Source of the DNA: Formicarius rufipectus
Lineage: Eukaryota; Chordata; Aves; Passeriformes; Formicariidae
Length of the DNA stretch: 64,000 nt
Direction: 5' to 3'
Assembly (NCBI GenBank): GCA_013399695.1
Contig: VXAU01002242.1
Span: 348,088 to 412,087 of the forward strand
Part shown: in pieces, positions 50,636-63,743 of the stretch
Layout: each line of letters starts with the position of its first letter
Numbering within the stretch: the stretch's first letter is position 1
Made by a program: the position numbers and the translations under genes
Notes under the pieces: model-generated
What the model was told of the DNA's origin: nothing
Database searches by the model: none
What the model saw: the letters and a program-made list of their open reading frames with translations, nothing else

Positions 50636-52957
50636 GAGTCCCAGTCTCACTACTGATTTTTTTGCAGCCCAGAAAAATAGAAGAAAGTAATACAATAGCG
50701 TAGAGGAGACTGCATTCATTAAAGCATTTCTGTATCTTCTCTGCATTTTTCAGACCTCGAGCATGTCTCTGTCAGGGAAATCTGAGATTTTTGAAAATTA
50801 TATCTCATATAATAGTGGAAAAAATGCTACAATTTCACAGTAAGGCAGAATCGGATGATCTTGTATTAAATGTTATTTAACTTACATTATCTCATTAAAT
50901 GCTCTTCTTATTATTGCCCATTGTTGAGCAGCAGCAGATATCTGGGGCACTGCTGCATGGTTCCCCAGGAAGAACTCAGTGATGCAGAAAATCTGTGTAT
51001 ATTTTTAGTGTTATATCTTTTAATGACACATTTACTGTGGTCCTTGAGTACAGGATCACAGCACATGAACCAGGCTTGTTTGCCTGCATGCCTCTTTCCT
51101 TCTGTCTGGTCCTGTACCTCAGGAACTGACTCTGGCCACAGACTCTCTTCAGAAACATGATTTACAGCCCTTGGGAATCCATATTACCAACAATAATCAC
51201 CCACAACATGACTTTCCAAGGCGTTTAGACTTTTGCATACCTGTCAAGGAAGTAAACTGCAGTTTATTCCAAATTCAAATGCTATCTAAAACTTTGAGGA
51301 GTGTCTACATTAAGTAAACATTCCTGGGTTTTAATGACACCTAATAGACAGTGTAGGAGTCATCCATTATACATTCATGTAAAATGCTTTCCTGTATATA
51401 ACTGAATATCCTAAAGGCTATTTAGATTGTGCTTAACTAATTTTCAGTTCTGTTGATCCCCCCAATTCAAAGAAATTGTCTGTTTATGACTAGGAACTAT
51501 ATAGGGGCTTATTTTAAACTCTCAGGGTCTTCTGTATTACTCAGAATATCTTTGTTGTGAATGGAATTCATTATACCTGAACTGTGCAAGAAAATACACT
51601 GCAACAGAAATAATGAATGTCTTACTGTAAAAAAGTTTAAAACCTGTTTGGAGCCAGGTAGTATCTGCCCAGAGCCCCAATTTATTCTGTCTTGTGCCTG
51701 CTCACCCAAACTAAAAGAGCAAACTGGGAAGCACTGAACCACTGGAGGGAGGGACAGCTGGGCCAGCACCCTTCTTTTCACAACCTGAGATGCACAGCAG
51801 GACTTGGTGAGTCTGCAGAGCACCTGCAGGAAGAATGCAGATTAAGTTTGTGGTTTGGGCTGGCTCCCAGGAAAATCCCTGCCCCAAGCCTCACTCTTCA
51901 TCCCACTGGAGTGCTCATCAAGGTAATGTCAACACGTGTAGCCCTGGTGTTTTGCAGGCCACCCTGATGTGGCTTGCAGAGTGAGCAGGAGAGACACAGA
52001 GTGGTGAAACCCAGGCTGGTATCTGTCAGAGTCAGCTCCCAGTGGAAGGATGATAGTATCTCTTCCACAATTCTCCAAAAGCCACTAATTCAAAAACCAG
52101 ACTCACCTGTAAAGGACATGGCTGATTGGTCCTCAAAAATCACAATTTGGCAGGAGCCAAAGAGGGAAAGAGAACTGAGCCCCGCTGCATTGAAAAGGAA
52201 TTTTGAGTATCTTGAAGGGATCTGCCTCCAAACTGAAGTCCTGCTGTACCTGACCTACATAAGTGTTTGAAGACCTTGTCAAAGCCTGGGGATAGCTCTT
52301 CTCCCATGTAGCTGTGCCCTCCTGCCCATCAAACCACCTCACAAGCTCTGATGTATCCAAGAGATGCAAGGGTTTTCTTGATAGGATTATTTATATTTCT
52401 TTATAAACAGGTCAGAAAAGTGAAAAAAACAACAGCTACAAAAATCCCATGACAGCAAGTAAGCTAAGCAATCCATCACATTATGTTTTTATATTTATAC
52501 AGCTCTGCAATGGTACCACAAAGAGGAAAGATAAAAAGCAGTTCGTATAATTCACATGTTAATAGCCCACATATTCCAGAAAGGGAATAAATAGGAAGCA
52601 TAACATTGCCAGAGCACAGATATGAAAGGTCAAGGCAGATCAAGTTGCTGGCAATCGTCAAATTTGTATTTAAATTGTATTTAACTGTAGAAATCTGTAT
52701 TTAAAGAAGAAGAAAACAACAATAAAGATTTTAAATGAAAACCAGGTGAGCATTTCATCTCCATGAATGAAAACTGCTTTTCAAATGTGTTTGTCCTCAG
52801 ATAAAAAAAAGAGAGAGAGCAAAGAAGTGATGTCCCTGCAAAACACCATCAGAGCTCAGAGCACAGTGTTGGCCCCTGGGATGGACTCTGAAGTTGAGCA
52901 GGATGGGGGGGTTGAATCCTGCCTCATTTCTCCTCTTTACCTGCACCTTTTGCTCAC

Positions 52958-52974
52958 TTTTTTTTTTTTTTTTT
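52958..52974. repeat. Poly-T tract (17 nt)
   Basis: An uninterrupted T run. On the minus strand it would be a poly-A, but no AATAAA-type signal or recognisable retrocopy precedes it. Confidence 0.9.
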
Positions 52975-53599
52975 GTATCAGTCCCAGGAAGCCTCTGTGG
53001 AGAAAACCAGAAGGATGTAAACTTGCTGCTAAGTTATCAGGACAACCTCTGCTCGACTTATCTTTTGTGACCTGATTTTGCAGGGCTGTGTCCAAACCAT
53101 CAGCATTGCTATTCATCTCACAGCTGCTCTTCAGAACTTTCACCTGCAAATGGGATTACAAATGCAATCATTAGTACAGATTCCCCAAGAAGCTTTCACA
53201 GTATTACAATTAGATTTCCCTTTCTAGCAGCATCTAAATCAATATGATATGATTAGTTACTCTCGTGGATTACATGCTGCTGTACAAAACCTTCACACAC
53301 AGAAATCTGAGTAATTTAATCAGGCAGTAATGGATTCTGGGAATGCTCCCACTGTCTAGAAACTTAAAATCATTCTGTCTCTATAATAATTTGCCATTAT
53401 GCACCTGAAGCTAAATTGCCTGACATACCTGACAGTGGACAGCAGTGATTAAAACAGGTCACATCTCATCAGCCAAAGTGGCAACTTCTTCTGAATTCAC
53501 TTTGAAAACTGAATTTGAGGGAGACAAAAAAAAATCACCTTTAGTTGTTTTTCCTGGGCTATAAACTTAAGTTTTAAGCTGTCTCTTTAAACACATCTA

Positions 53600-53625
53600 T
53601 GTATGTGTTTGTGTGTGTGTGTGTG
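53600..53625. repeat. (GT)n microsatellite
   Basis: GTATGTG leads into a GTGTGTGTGTGTGTG run. Confidence 0.9.
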
Positions 53626-54540
53626 AGAAAGACAGGATGTAAGTGCTACCCCATTTCTCATCATTTTAGTCAAGGCGAGAGGAATATATGAACTGATGCT
53701 CCTGGGGAAATGCAGCAGACCAAGGTAGAAATGAGCACATAATTTTATTTCTCTGAAGGTGCTCAGCACTGCTGAACAAGATATTGGAAAGGAGGAACCT
53801 TTCTGGAAGGATCTTGAAAGAGTCCTTGGCTGCCATTGTCAGCAGCTCACAGGAGAGAGCAATGCTGTGTGATGGAACCTGAGCTGCTGATAGTTGCTTT
53901 TTGGGAAAGGATTTGCACCTGATGTTTCCCCAGCTTGGATAAACAGCTCAACCCTACACCCCTGAGCTGCAGCAGCTCTCTTCTGCAACCACCCTGGGAC
54001 TGCAAACAGCCCTGAAAAACAAATCGCTGTGCTCTGCACTGCAAAGGCAGCTCAGAGAGGTGTGGGGAAAACACACAAACCCACACATGGAGGAACAGCT
54101 ACAGCTTCATTTGAAAAATTTGGCCTGTGTGTTTATAGCAGAAAACACACAGAAATGTGCTGCTGTTCATCTCATATCCTACCAATGTGCAACAGCTTAT
54201 GCTCAAGAAATACAAGATGTTATATCACTGTTGGGGAACACTCCTTTTTCTTACAGCACCATTGCATTGAATTAACCCTGACCCATGGTGCCTGGGGACT
54301 CCTGCTTTTGAGGAGGATTTTTCCTATGGTAAATTGATATTTCAAATAGCCAGCTGGCAAGAAAAGAAAGAAAAATAGCTATCCATGGAAAGTTTCCTAA
54401 GCAATAATTGCCAGTGAACTCTGCCCTCATTATAAAACTCTACATAGCTTGACATAAAAAAAGCCCCATGATGCACATACACTTTTCACCTCCATGTTCC
54501 CCATAACAGTCTTGGTTATGTTACTCTCTTCAGATATTCT

Positions 54541-55900
54541 AACCAGTGGCATTGTTAATCCACATTATTTTGGGGGTACAGTGTGGTCTGTGTGCTGAGT
54601 CAGGCGTGGTGTGTGTTAGGGTCCCCCGTGCCCGGAGGCACCGCAGCACCAGCAGTGCCACGCACTGTACCCTGCGGCACTGCCAAAACCCCACTGGCAT
54701 GACTTGGCATGTTAGTCCTCCTGATAAGCAACTCTTAGACAAATCTCATATTAATTCTTTACTGGAGGTGCTGAAGGAAATCTGTGGAGGCCATTAGCAA
54801 AAGGAATTGGTGCCAGTGGAATTTGGGCAGGAGGAGGCAGGTGGAGCCGGTCGTGGCCACCTGCCCACCGATCCTCCACAGCCCACCACTGAAAGAAAGG
54901 GCTGACATTTAATGCAGGCTGGAGATTGGACCACTGCATTACTATTAATAAACAATAAAGCTATTAAGGCATATTAAAGCTTGGCAATGAGCTTGTCAAA
55001 ATGGATGATCTATAAATCAATATAAACAGCAGTGACAGGCAGTAATTGAATTCCAGTGGTCCCTCAGCACATGCTAAATATGAAGGGACACGACACGCTG
55101 AAAATATAGTAGGAAAGCTGAAAAATTGATAGCATTAACGTTCTCCTGGTGAAACGTGGCATCGCTTCAGCCCTTAATGGGGGTCAAACTGTGAATACAT
55201 ATTGACTTCCTCTTTTAAAACAAGAAAATGGCTACATAAATCTGAGGCTTCCCAAATTAGAAATGGCTGCTCAAAAAGTTCACAGACGCTCTGGATGTGG
55301 TTGCCACAGAGCAGCAGACAGAGCCCTCCTCCGATGGGTTCATTAGCAGGACTTCTTGCTTTACTTGGGTAGGAAGAAGGATGGGTTTTGTGCAATCCAG
55401 AAAGCCTCTGAAGTTGATTCATCCGTTTTCATCTTCCATAAAGGACCGGCAAAAGCCCATCGGGTAGGAGAAGTTAATGTTAGCCTGCTGCCAGGCTCGA
55501 GTGGCTACGTATCTTTCAAATTCAGATATAACAAGCCGGGTCTCAAATATCAGCAGAGGATGAGACAATCAGAACGGAAAGAAATTGGTGAAGTCGCAGC
55601 AAGCCTTTTAATGGAGATTCAAGTGACAGCAAATAAATCATGACAGCTTCTGTGGATGAAACCAGGGCCTCATTCTTTATTTTCTCTTGATGTGCTTCAC
55701 TCAGAGAAGCCTTTCTTAGTTCGATTTTCACAATAGAGCCCTATGCCACTGGAGTTCAGAAAATGCTGAAATGGAGGGTTTGGCCACTTTACTGAGGATT
55801 GTTTTGTCTGTGCCACCTCACTCACGGGCGGAGAGCGCCTGTGATCAAAAATCATGGGGGATATTTGCATTTCAAGGGTCTCTCTGGGCACAGAGATGGA
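54541..55900. promoter_or_regulatory. Candidate conserved regulatory tract with E-box palindrome
   Basis: No repeat is recognisable. The tract has three parts. At 54590-54870 it is CpG-bearing and contains a perfect 9-bp inverted repeat, GGCAGGTGG (54836-54844) and CCACCTGCC (54857-54865), with two E-boxes 20 bp apart. At 54930-55140 it is AT-rich with TTAATAAACAATAAAG-type Sox/homeobox-like cores. At 55140-55600 CpG is frequent again (about eight in 160 bp near 55430-55590). A 95-codon plus frame at 55356-55643 crosses the last part; I do not recognise the peptide. The texture resembles vertebrate conserved non-coding elements, but conservation cannot be seen in a single sequence. Confidence 0.33.
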
Positions 55901-57880
55901 AAACTAGAAAAGAAATATATAAATGAGTGTCCATGTATTGAGTGATGACCTGCTAATAAGGTCTCAAACAGCTGAGAGCAGCAGAGCTGGGACAGGGGCT
56001 GGTCAACAGTACAGAATGAGTGCCACAGCTAAAGAGCAGCCAGCGTACCTGGCATGGCCACAACCACTAGGCTAAAACTGCTTCTTGGCATGGATAAAGT
56101 TTCTGTATAACATGAGAGAAAACTTCATTAGGGATGCACCATTGTGTCTTGAATAAAACCAATATTTGGAAGAGACACAGGTCGAGTGGGGTAATTTCTG
56201 GGAGTTACTCTGTTTTGACACAAAATTTAAATTTAAAATAGAAAAACCTCTAAGCAACAAATCAAGGAGGCAACATTTTTTCCTTTTAAACACGATGTGC
56301 TCTTTGAGGTCAACCAAGACTCATTTGACCTATCTGATGTGCAGTCTGCCTTCAGACTTGCTGAGCATGAACTGATGTAACATGAAAGGTTAAGGGAGAC
56401 CATTTAAAAAAGTCTAAAACCTTTAGAAATGATCTGTAGTAATGCAAAACATGCATCATCCATACCTTGCATGAAGGTTGGTGAAGTAGGTCTGAAACAA
56501 AGCAATTTTGCCTGCAGCGATGTTGAGGGTGCAATTATCCAGCATCCCTGCCAACTCCCATGAACCATTTACCCCCACCCCATCCTAAACTCATCCATTA
56601 GGAGCTGCATGTTACCTTTCTGTGCCTTTAAACCTGCAGGAGCTGGGAAGCATGGTGTATAATAATAGCAGTGGCTTTAATCAACAGGACAGCGCTGACA
56701 CATTGCCTACTGAAATAGATGAACTAGCCTTGACTTTTCCCTGCATTTGCATCATTCTTAATTTTTCTTATGTGGAGGTTTTTTACTGCCATTTAAAAGG
56801 TGAGAATTTAGTCAACTGAATGCAGTGCTGATTAGCTCAGTATTGTAATTGTGCTTCATGGACACCTACTGCTTGTATGTCACAGCTCTCCAAATTGCCA
56901 TTTTACTATTAATCGAGGTTTTATGACACTTCATAACTGAAGTATCAAAAAAACAATGATGTAAGTGGAAAAAATCACTGTGGCAATCTACCAAAGAGCT
57001 CATATGGGTTATTATGGACACACCAAAAAAAGCAAAACAAGGAAGCCTATTTGCAAAATCCAGAGAGTCTGATGACTTACAAGAATAAGGGAAAAACATA
57101 TATGACATGGCAATAGCTCACTTTCCAACACTGCCTGCAGTACATCACCATGCCAAGTTCAGGACTGTGCACTTGTTCTTTCGTGCAGATGGAAGAAATC
57201 CAGCTCTCTCCATTCAGATTTTCTTTCTCCAGCACCTGTGGGGGAAGAGAAGCAGCCTGCTGTGATTGTGTTAATACACTATTCACATTTCCATTTGTTG
57301 TTTTATCAGTAACTACACTCAGAGAAGGGTTTTGTACCATAAGAGAAACTTCTACTCCCCAAATACTTACACCCTCAGGGGTGTTACAGCATAAGCATCT
57401 CAGTCACTGCTGTATTTGGAGTACTGTCCTTGGGAGCATTCAGCCCAGCATCATCGTACTAGACCTGCTTTGCTCAAACCTGTTCTGCAGAGTCCGGGAG
57501 CACAGAATTTCTCCACCAACCTTGTGCTGCTGCTCACACATGCTCCCTGTCTGGGTGCCCTCCGCAGCTCTCCATGCCTGGGGCCAGGAAAGGGACACTG
57601 TAGAAAGAAAAATGGCTTAAGATGAAGTGACCGACGCTCAAATAAAAGCTTACAAGGCAGCATGATAAATCTATCTCTGCTTCGTCTGTACTTGGAACAA
57701 AGCCGGGAAACAAGTTATTTTTTACAGGAATGCACCACCTCATTCTCTTATGAAATAATCACCTACTTGCAGGGTACTAGAAGGGGATTTTCCCAGGGGA
57801 TCTTGGTAGCGAGGAAGCCACTAGGAACCATTACAAAAGTTGTGGTTCAGTAGGCAAAGCAGGAGCTTTCCTCTTTCACC
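55901..57880. other. Unique DNA, no gene seen
   Basis: It holds an octamer at 56755 (reverse orientation). The 156-codon plus frame at 57150-57620 is cysteine- and serine-rich without a recognisable domain and is not called. Confidence 0.5.
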
Positions 57881-58200
57881 AGCCCTAGCCTAAACCCTAA
57901 CCCATTTCTGACCCTTACTCTTCAACTATCCCTAATGCTAACCTTTCTCTATCCCTAGAGGAAAAGAAAGATTGCAATTTTTTTTCTAATACAAGTCTGG
58001 GAAAACTCAACCATGTTTAAGGATCAGTGTTGAAAGAAAGAAATGCCATAGCAGTGAGGCTGGAATGGGATTGCAAAAGGGGAGCAAAGACTTCAGGAAT
58101 GGTAGCTGTGAGAAGTATTTCGTATGAGTAATGGCCAGAAGATAACTCTGTGGTTTAGCCCCAGATGATTTTGGGTTAAAATTAGGTTTAGGGTTAAGAG
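57881..58200. repeat. Degenerate telomere-like motifs in opposite orientation
   Basis: At 57881-57958 the plus strand has CCTAAACCCTAACCC followed by looser CCCTTA, CCCTAA and GCTAACC variants. At 58170-58198 it has AGGTTTAGGGTTAAG, the opposite orientation. Vertebrate telomeres are (TTAGGG)n. These are short and imperfect, so they are telomere-like at best; a purely coincidental C/T/A-rich microsatellite is possible. Confidence 0.45.
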
Positions 58201-61200
58201 AAGAATTAAGTTCAGAGCTTTGAGGTAGGGCTGAAAAAGAGCAGCAAAAGAAGACCAAAGATGCAGCAGCAATGTATTTCAAGTTCATCTGTCACACTGA
58301 TACCAGCTACTAGTGGAGTGGTGAGGAATGAGTGACACACTGCTTAGCTGCACCTCTGCACCCGGTGATGCCTCCCATCCCCTCACAAGGGCCAGGTGCT
58401 CTTCCTCCTGCACTGGCCAACACACAAAGCACTGAGAATCAGAAACAAAAGTAGGTTTTTTTCAGTATTGTTTAAGGACTGATTATCCACTAACTGTGTT
58501 CTTGTTAATTCCTGGCCAGTAGTCAGCACTAGCTCTGGCTCCTGAGTCAAACACACTATTGTCTTGAAAATACAATACTCAAAAAAGACGCTTTGCTCAA
58601 AGTGCCTAAAATGAAGTCTGACAGAAGTAAAATAGATGCTATCCAGACAAAAACTGTGCTGAAGCACATTTCTGGTTGTCCCTGGCCTTACTATTTTCCA
58701 CTTGCTTAACAACAGCAGTATTTGGTGTCACTGGTCTCTGGAGGTTGCTGAACCAGAGCCTTCTACTGCCCACCCCTGAGGTGGCCCAGGTGCACAGTAG
58801 TGGATAACGCTGCTTTCACCATCTGCGTGGCTGCTCCTGCATACCAAAGACCTACTGACAAAAGCAAGATATTTGATTCCTGCCAGCAGAAAGCACTTGC
58901 CACCTTATTGTTCCCTGGACTTGCAGACAAATAGCTATTTACTGTGAACTGCAGACTCATTGTAAGAAATTAAATGCCTTTGGTGGTTATAAATGTAAAA
59001 ACATGTCTTTTCTGGGATAAGACTCACAGATTCCAGGAATTACTTCTTATTTTGCATTTTGTGTGAGTAGCCAACTCTGAGCTTGAAAAACATACAGCTT
59101 GAAGAGCACCCTTCCCTTCCTCTCCGGGATTGCTAGGCAAGGGACAGGGAAAGTAGGCTGAGTCCAACTGTGGCAAAACCATTGGGAGGATGTGCAAAGA
59201 CATCTTTTTGATTGCATAATGTCTCTGCAAGCCCTTTGTCATTAAAATATGATTAAAAGTGGTGGCCAGGAGGAGTTCACTTTTAGAAAATGACACTTAC
59301 AAGAAATCACTTCCCAAACAGAGAGTTGCCTCCCTGAGATGAAGAAGAAGTTTGATGGATGAGAAGGCAATATTAAAATGTCTCCTCTGATATGAAAACA
59401 GAATGAGACCAATCATCAGAATTTATCTGCCAGAGAGGAATAGAGTGTTTTCTTGGCACTAAAGGGACCCTATACACTAAATCAGAACCAGAACACAGGC
59501 TCACAAAAGAAAGAGACAGATGTCTCTGTCACATAAATACCACATAAATGAACTTTCTGGATTGGGGATCTTATTTAAGCACACACCATAGTGACATCTG
59601 AGAAATATATAATGAACCAAAGCTGATCATGAAGTTGGTATAGCCACTGAGGCTCTGGCAGTTTTTGAAGGGTAATGGCCCATCTGCCAACCATGCTTGG
59701 GAGTTATGGCTTTGATATTTTGCATCTACTTCTTTGCAAAACCCCAATAAACTCCTCGTAACACCTGAAATGAACACCTGTGTGTTTGCACATCACCCAT
59801 TTTTAATTCATTCAGACCAAAATAGTCCAGGCTCATCAAAATCCTATTGCTTGAGGGCAACAGGAGCTTCCTGGTTAAAACAGAAGTGGTCTCTGGTTCA
59901 GAGTGAGCTGTGTCTCAGGAAGCTACTCTTACATCCACAGCACATCCCAATGCACAGCACTGTGTATCTCCACTGCAATTCCAGAAAACATACTCAGAAA
60001 ATAACTTGAGAAAATAACCTTGAGACTGCCAGGCAGGACGCCTGTTTGGATCAGCCTCACCACTTTCCTGCCATGCATGCAGGCAGTTGGGATGGGGCAG
60101 CCCTTCAAACCACTCACTGCTCTCAGGAGTTAAAATACATTGCAGCCCTCACACTGAGCTCCTCGGGAAGGCAATTAGGATATGGTTCTTCGTTAATACA
60201 TGTAGTATTCTCTTCATATAAGCCTACACAGAGGAGCTTCAAAGGTTAGACACTTCAGTTAGCTGGGGGTAAATATCCAACCTGTGTTTTAAGGTTCCTT
60301 ATGCCCATTTTCTAAGGTTAGTGGTTTGGGACATGGCTCTTTCTGGATGGTTGTAACACCTCTCTTTTGATTATATGACAAAGAGAAAGGCACAACTGTA
60401 AACTTTCTTTTATGAAGATAAATTGAGTCTTAAATCAAACCAGACTTGAGCCCAAACATGACATTTACATGGTTGCTGAATGTAAAGCATAAAACATGGC
60501 TTCAGTTTCCTAGTGGATACAGATTTTGTGGGACTTCCCTGGATGCAGAGGGGCAGAAAGGAATAATGCAAGCACCAAGGCTTTGCAACAGCTACCTGGG
60601 TGGAATACATAGGGGAAGAATGGCTTAGTAGCCCTTCATGTTAGAAAAAGTCCTGAGAGCATACAGGCATCACTGGGGGAGGTCAAATACAAAGCTCTGC
60701 TTGAGAATGGGTGATCTGGCATCATAGTCATCTACATTAACCTCAACCCTGGCACTGATTAGACTTTTCCCTACTCTGGAAAAGCAGTCTGCAAATAGCA
60801 TCAGGCCTGACTTACTTCTGCCTGCTTAGCTGCAAATTTCAGTTATCGTGGTTGGATCCTTTCTGTGCTGGGTTTCTTCCAAGAAAATGTTGGACTTTTC
60901 TTCCTTGCTCTTCAGAGGCATTGAATAAGCCCGAGGTCCCAAGATGTGTTCTGCTGATCTGGAGAGGGGAGACAGGGATGAGCTGTGGTGTGGGAGGGCA
61001 CCCAACATGCTGCAGCTCCTTGGTGCCTGTGTGTTCACAGCATCAAACAAGTGGCACTGGTGGAAGGAGTGATGTTTGCACGGCATGGCTTGCACATCTG
61101 GGTGAAGGCAGATTGCTTTTCCTAGGCAAGGAATGGCTTTGTAAAGAGACATGGAAACTCGAGAAACATGCTTGACAGCACATTTATTCAGTGAGAAGTA

Positions 61201-61970
61201 TTATACAAATGTCATGTGTGTTGAACTCACTTTCGTGCTTTGAAGGCTGAGAGGAGCCAGAGTGAACAGATAAGGTCATCAGCTAACTCAAGAAAAAATC
61301 TTATTGCTGTAGCTCAAAAGCACTCTGTTACTGCTGAACTCTGCCTTCTGAGCAAGAATACTCAGGGACAGGTAGTAGAATAAAAAAATTTTTTCCCTCA
61401 GCTCTTCCAAGGGTACATGTCACCTCTTTGTCCCAACCATAAGGAATTAGGCTCTAATTGTTTCAGTCGTTTGGAGAATTAGGGTAAGATAATGAATTAA
61501 TTTGTTTTAGAAGTTTGTATTTAATCTCCGTGACTTGACCATTAATCATTTCTTAACAGAACTTCCTTTTTTGCCTCTCTACAGTCATAAATTGAACATC
61601 AAATTTAAATGGAGAGTAACATTACATCCTAGCCAGAAGTAAGGAAAATCTTCCAACTACCTGTTTCCATAATATAGAAATAGCTGTACCATGTTAACAT
61701 TAGGAATTTTCCTATTAATAAATAACTAGGAAGAGGAAAAAAACCCAACTTGTCCTAAGTGAAATGCCTTAACTGAAAAATTCTTACAAGATCCAGCTCC
61801 TGAGCCCTTTATTGCCATGTTTCCACAATGAAACTGGGAATACAAGTACAGGCCCTTAATAATGTACATTGTTATGCTATGCTGTGTACAGCGCTATGTA
61901 CAATGTTCCATCCTTGCCAGGAGCATGAGGTCTAGTTTAAATTTTTCCTCACAGCTAAGCTGGTGCCAGG

Positions 61971-62007
61971 AAAATAAATAAATAAATAATTTTAAAAAAA
62001 AAAAAAA
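61971..62007. repeat. (AAAT)n plus poly-A
   Basis: About five AAAT units (61971-61990) are followed by TTTT and 14 A residues (61994-62007). Confidence 0.9.
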
Positions 62008-62770
62008 GATTGTAAATGTGTGGATTTGAGGTGTGCTTTCAATACATTGATTCTGGTATCAATATGTACAGATCTTAGTATTTATTCTAATTCTCTTCAG
62101 TTTTGTATCATAATATGTTCACTAAATCAACCCATAGAAAATATTGTTCTGCACATGGCAGAGTCTGGTCTTAGTTTGATGAAGTGTTTGAAAAAGAAGG
62201 ATGAATCCTCTTTTAGAATTATAGGGAATTTTTTGAATAATTTTGAGATTTCGTTATGTTGCAGGAAATCTCACTGTAGCCTGCTGTTTATACAATTCCA
62301 TTCGAGGACATTAAGAGATGAAAAAATTGCTTATTCAGATAATAGACAGAATGTGGGGTTTTTTTACTGCAAGGGAGTCTTAGGAAACATTCTGTGGAGG
62401 ACACTTTTGCAAAGACAGCGAATTCATTCAGATTTGACAGAGTACATCTGAGAAACAAAAGCACGTATTTGTGCACTGTTTGCACACAAATCCTTGATTG
62501 CATCATTGAAAATCAGTGGACCACTTCAACTCCTATAGCTATGCATAAAAAGGCTGAATAATTTTATGGTCAGCAGTAATAGTATTTTTACTTTGCAAAT
62601 AAAGGAAACTTGGGTCAAGCAGAAATATGATTGCCACAGGCATTAAAATGAAATGAGCACACATATATATGTTCAGCATTGTGTACTCAACCAGGTCCAT
62701 AACACTCAGATGAATATATCATCAAATTCTCTGCTAATATTCAATTTCACATTCATTTCCTTTAGCTGAG

Positions 62771-62798
62771 ATCTGCTCTGCTGGATCTGCTCTGCTGG
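62771..62798. repeat. Perfect two-copy 14-bp tandem repeat
   Basis: The unit ATCTGCTCTGCTGG occurs at 62771-62784 and 62785-62798, followed by a partial ATC. Confidence 0.93.
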
Positions 62799-63269
62799 AT
62801 CCCAGGAGTGGTTAAAGGCATTGCCACTCTGAGCAGCTAGACCCCAGAACTGGGTAGAGAAGGTTGCAAGCCATTTAAGGCAGAAATTCATTGATTTAGA
62901 CACTTCTCTGTCTCCCCTTGGCTTTTGCAGAAAACAAAACTACTCCAGCGAGAGATACAGGACACCTAACACTGCCATTCTCCAGGGATGTAGGGAACAA
63001 ATGTGAGATCCGAGAGTCTTCCACCTACCCCACCTGTCCTCTTCTCAACAGGACACAAAGCTCAGGTGATGGTCCTCCTTGGTGTATCAGTCTTGTTCAT
63101 GGAAGTGGAAGGTCCTGAGTTCTTGGCTCTATCATATTGACAAGATAGAACTATTGGTCAGTAATATGTCCTATATAGCAAATACCTGTTATAGGGACTC
63201 AGATTGTCCAGGCATATTAGACAGTCATTTAATGAGGCATTAGCATGCACTAAAATAACTTTAAAATAT

Positions 63270-63743
63270 CTACCAGAAATGTCTCAAGTGGACCTGATTC
63301 AGTCTTGGCAAGGGGGAAGGACTGAGTAATACCTCAGCTGGCAGCCTGGACTCTGTAAGAGTGGGATTCAGTTCACACATCATGTCAGCTGAGTAACTGA
63401 GTCCTGACTCTTCAGCATGGACCTCAGTGGAACCATCCAACCTTGTATTCCTCTTTCCTGATTCACAGTGGTTGCCTGCCACTGGTGTATGGGGAGTTGT
63501 TGCAAACTGACCTAGAAGACAGGCACTTGGCACACTTTGCAGAGGAGCTAATCTTTCAGTGATGCTCATACAGTCAACAGGGGTCGCTTGGGCGTTGGGG
63601 AGGCTGGAGGATCTTCCCCCCACAACAGAATGCCCAGGAGTATTACACAGGACAGAAACACACATGAGACATTTCTCTCTGACAGTATTAACTCTGTTAA
63701 TAATGTCTCCAGCCCAAGAGAGAATATATTTCTCTTTCACAGA
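63270..63743 (-). other. Long minus-strand open frame after a splice-acceptor-like site
   Basis: On the minus strand, ACTTTTTATTTCAG (AG at 63745-63744) precedes 157 open codons ending with TAG at 63270. The predicted peptide is of mixed composition with several cysteines and serines, and I recognise no domain. It could be a terminal exon, but the length is within chance expectation for this window, no donor or partner exon is evident, and codon third positions are not strongly biased. Confidence 0.15.

Larger units (their letters stand above)
50641..54540. other. Unique AT-rich DNA with simple repeats, no gene seen
   Basis: It contains a 17-base T tract (52958-52974) and a GT repeat (53600-53625). 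No gene or transposon recognised. Confidence 0.5.
58201..63269. other. Unique AT-rich DNA, no gene seen
   Basis: It contains an AAAT repeat plus A tract (61971-62007) and a short tandem duplication (62771-62798). A 143-codon plus frame at 62020-62451 starts beside that A tract but has no recognisable domain. Confidence 0.5.

Noticed and set aside
52940..53150. Poly-T tract as the tail of a minus-strand retrocopy
   Set aside because: No polyadenylation signal or recognisable gene sequence lies on the side where the retrocopy body should be.
57150..57620. 156-codon plus-strand frame
   Set aside because: Composition and length match chance; no domain, no acceptor/donor pair.
62020..62451. 143-codon plus-strand frame after the A tract
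   Set aside because: No family resemblance and no splice or codon-bias support; AT-rich codon content matches background.
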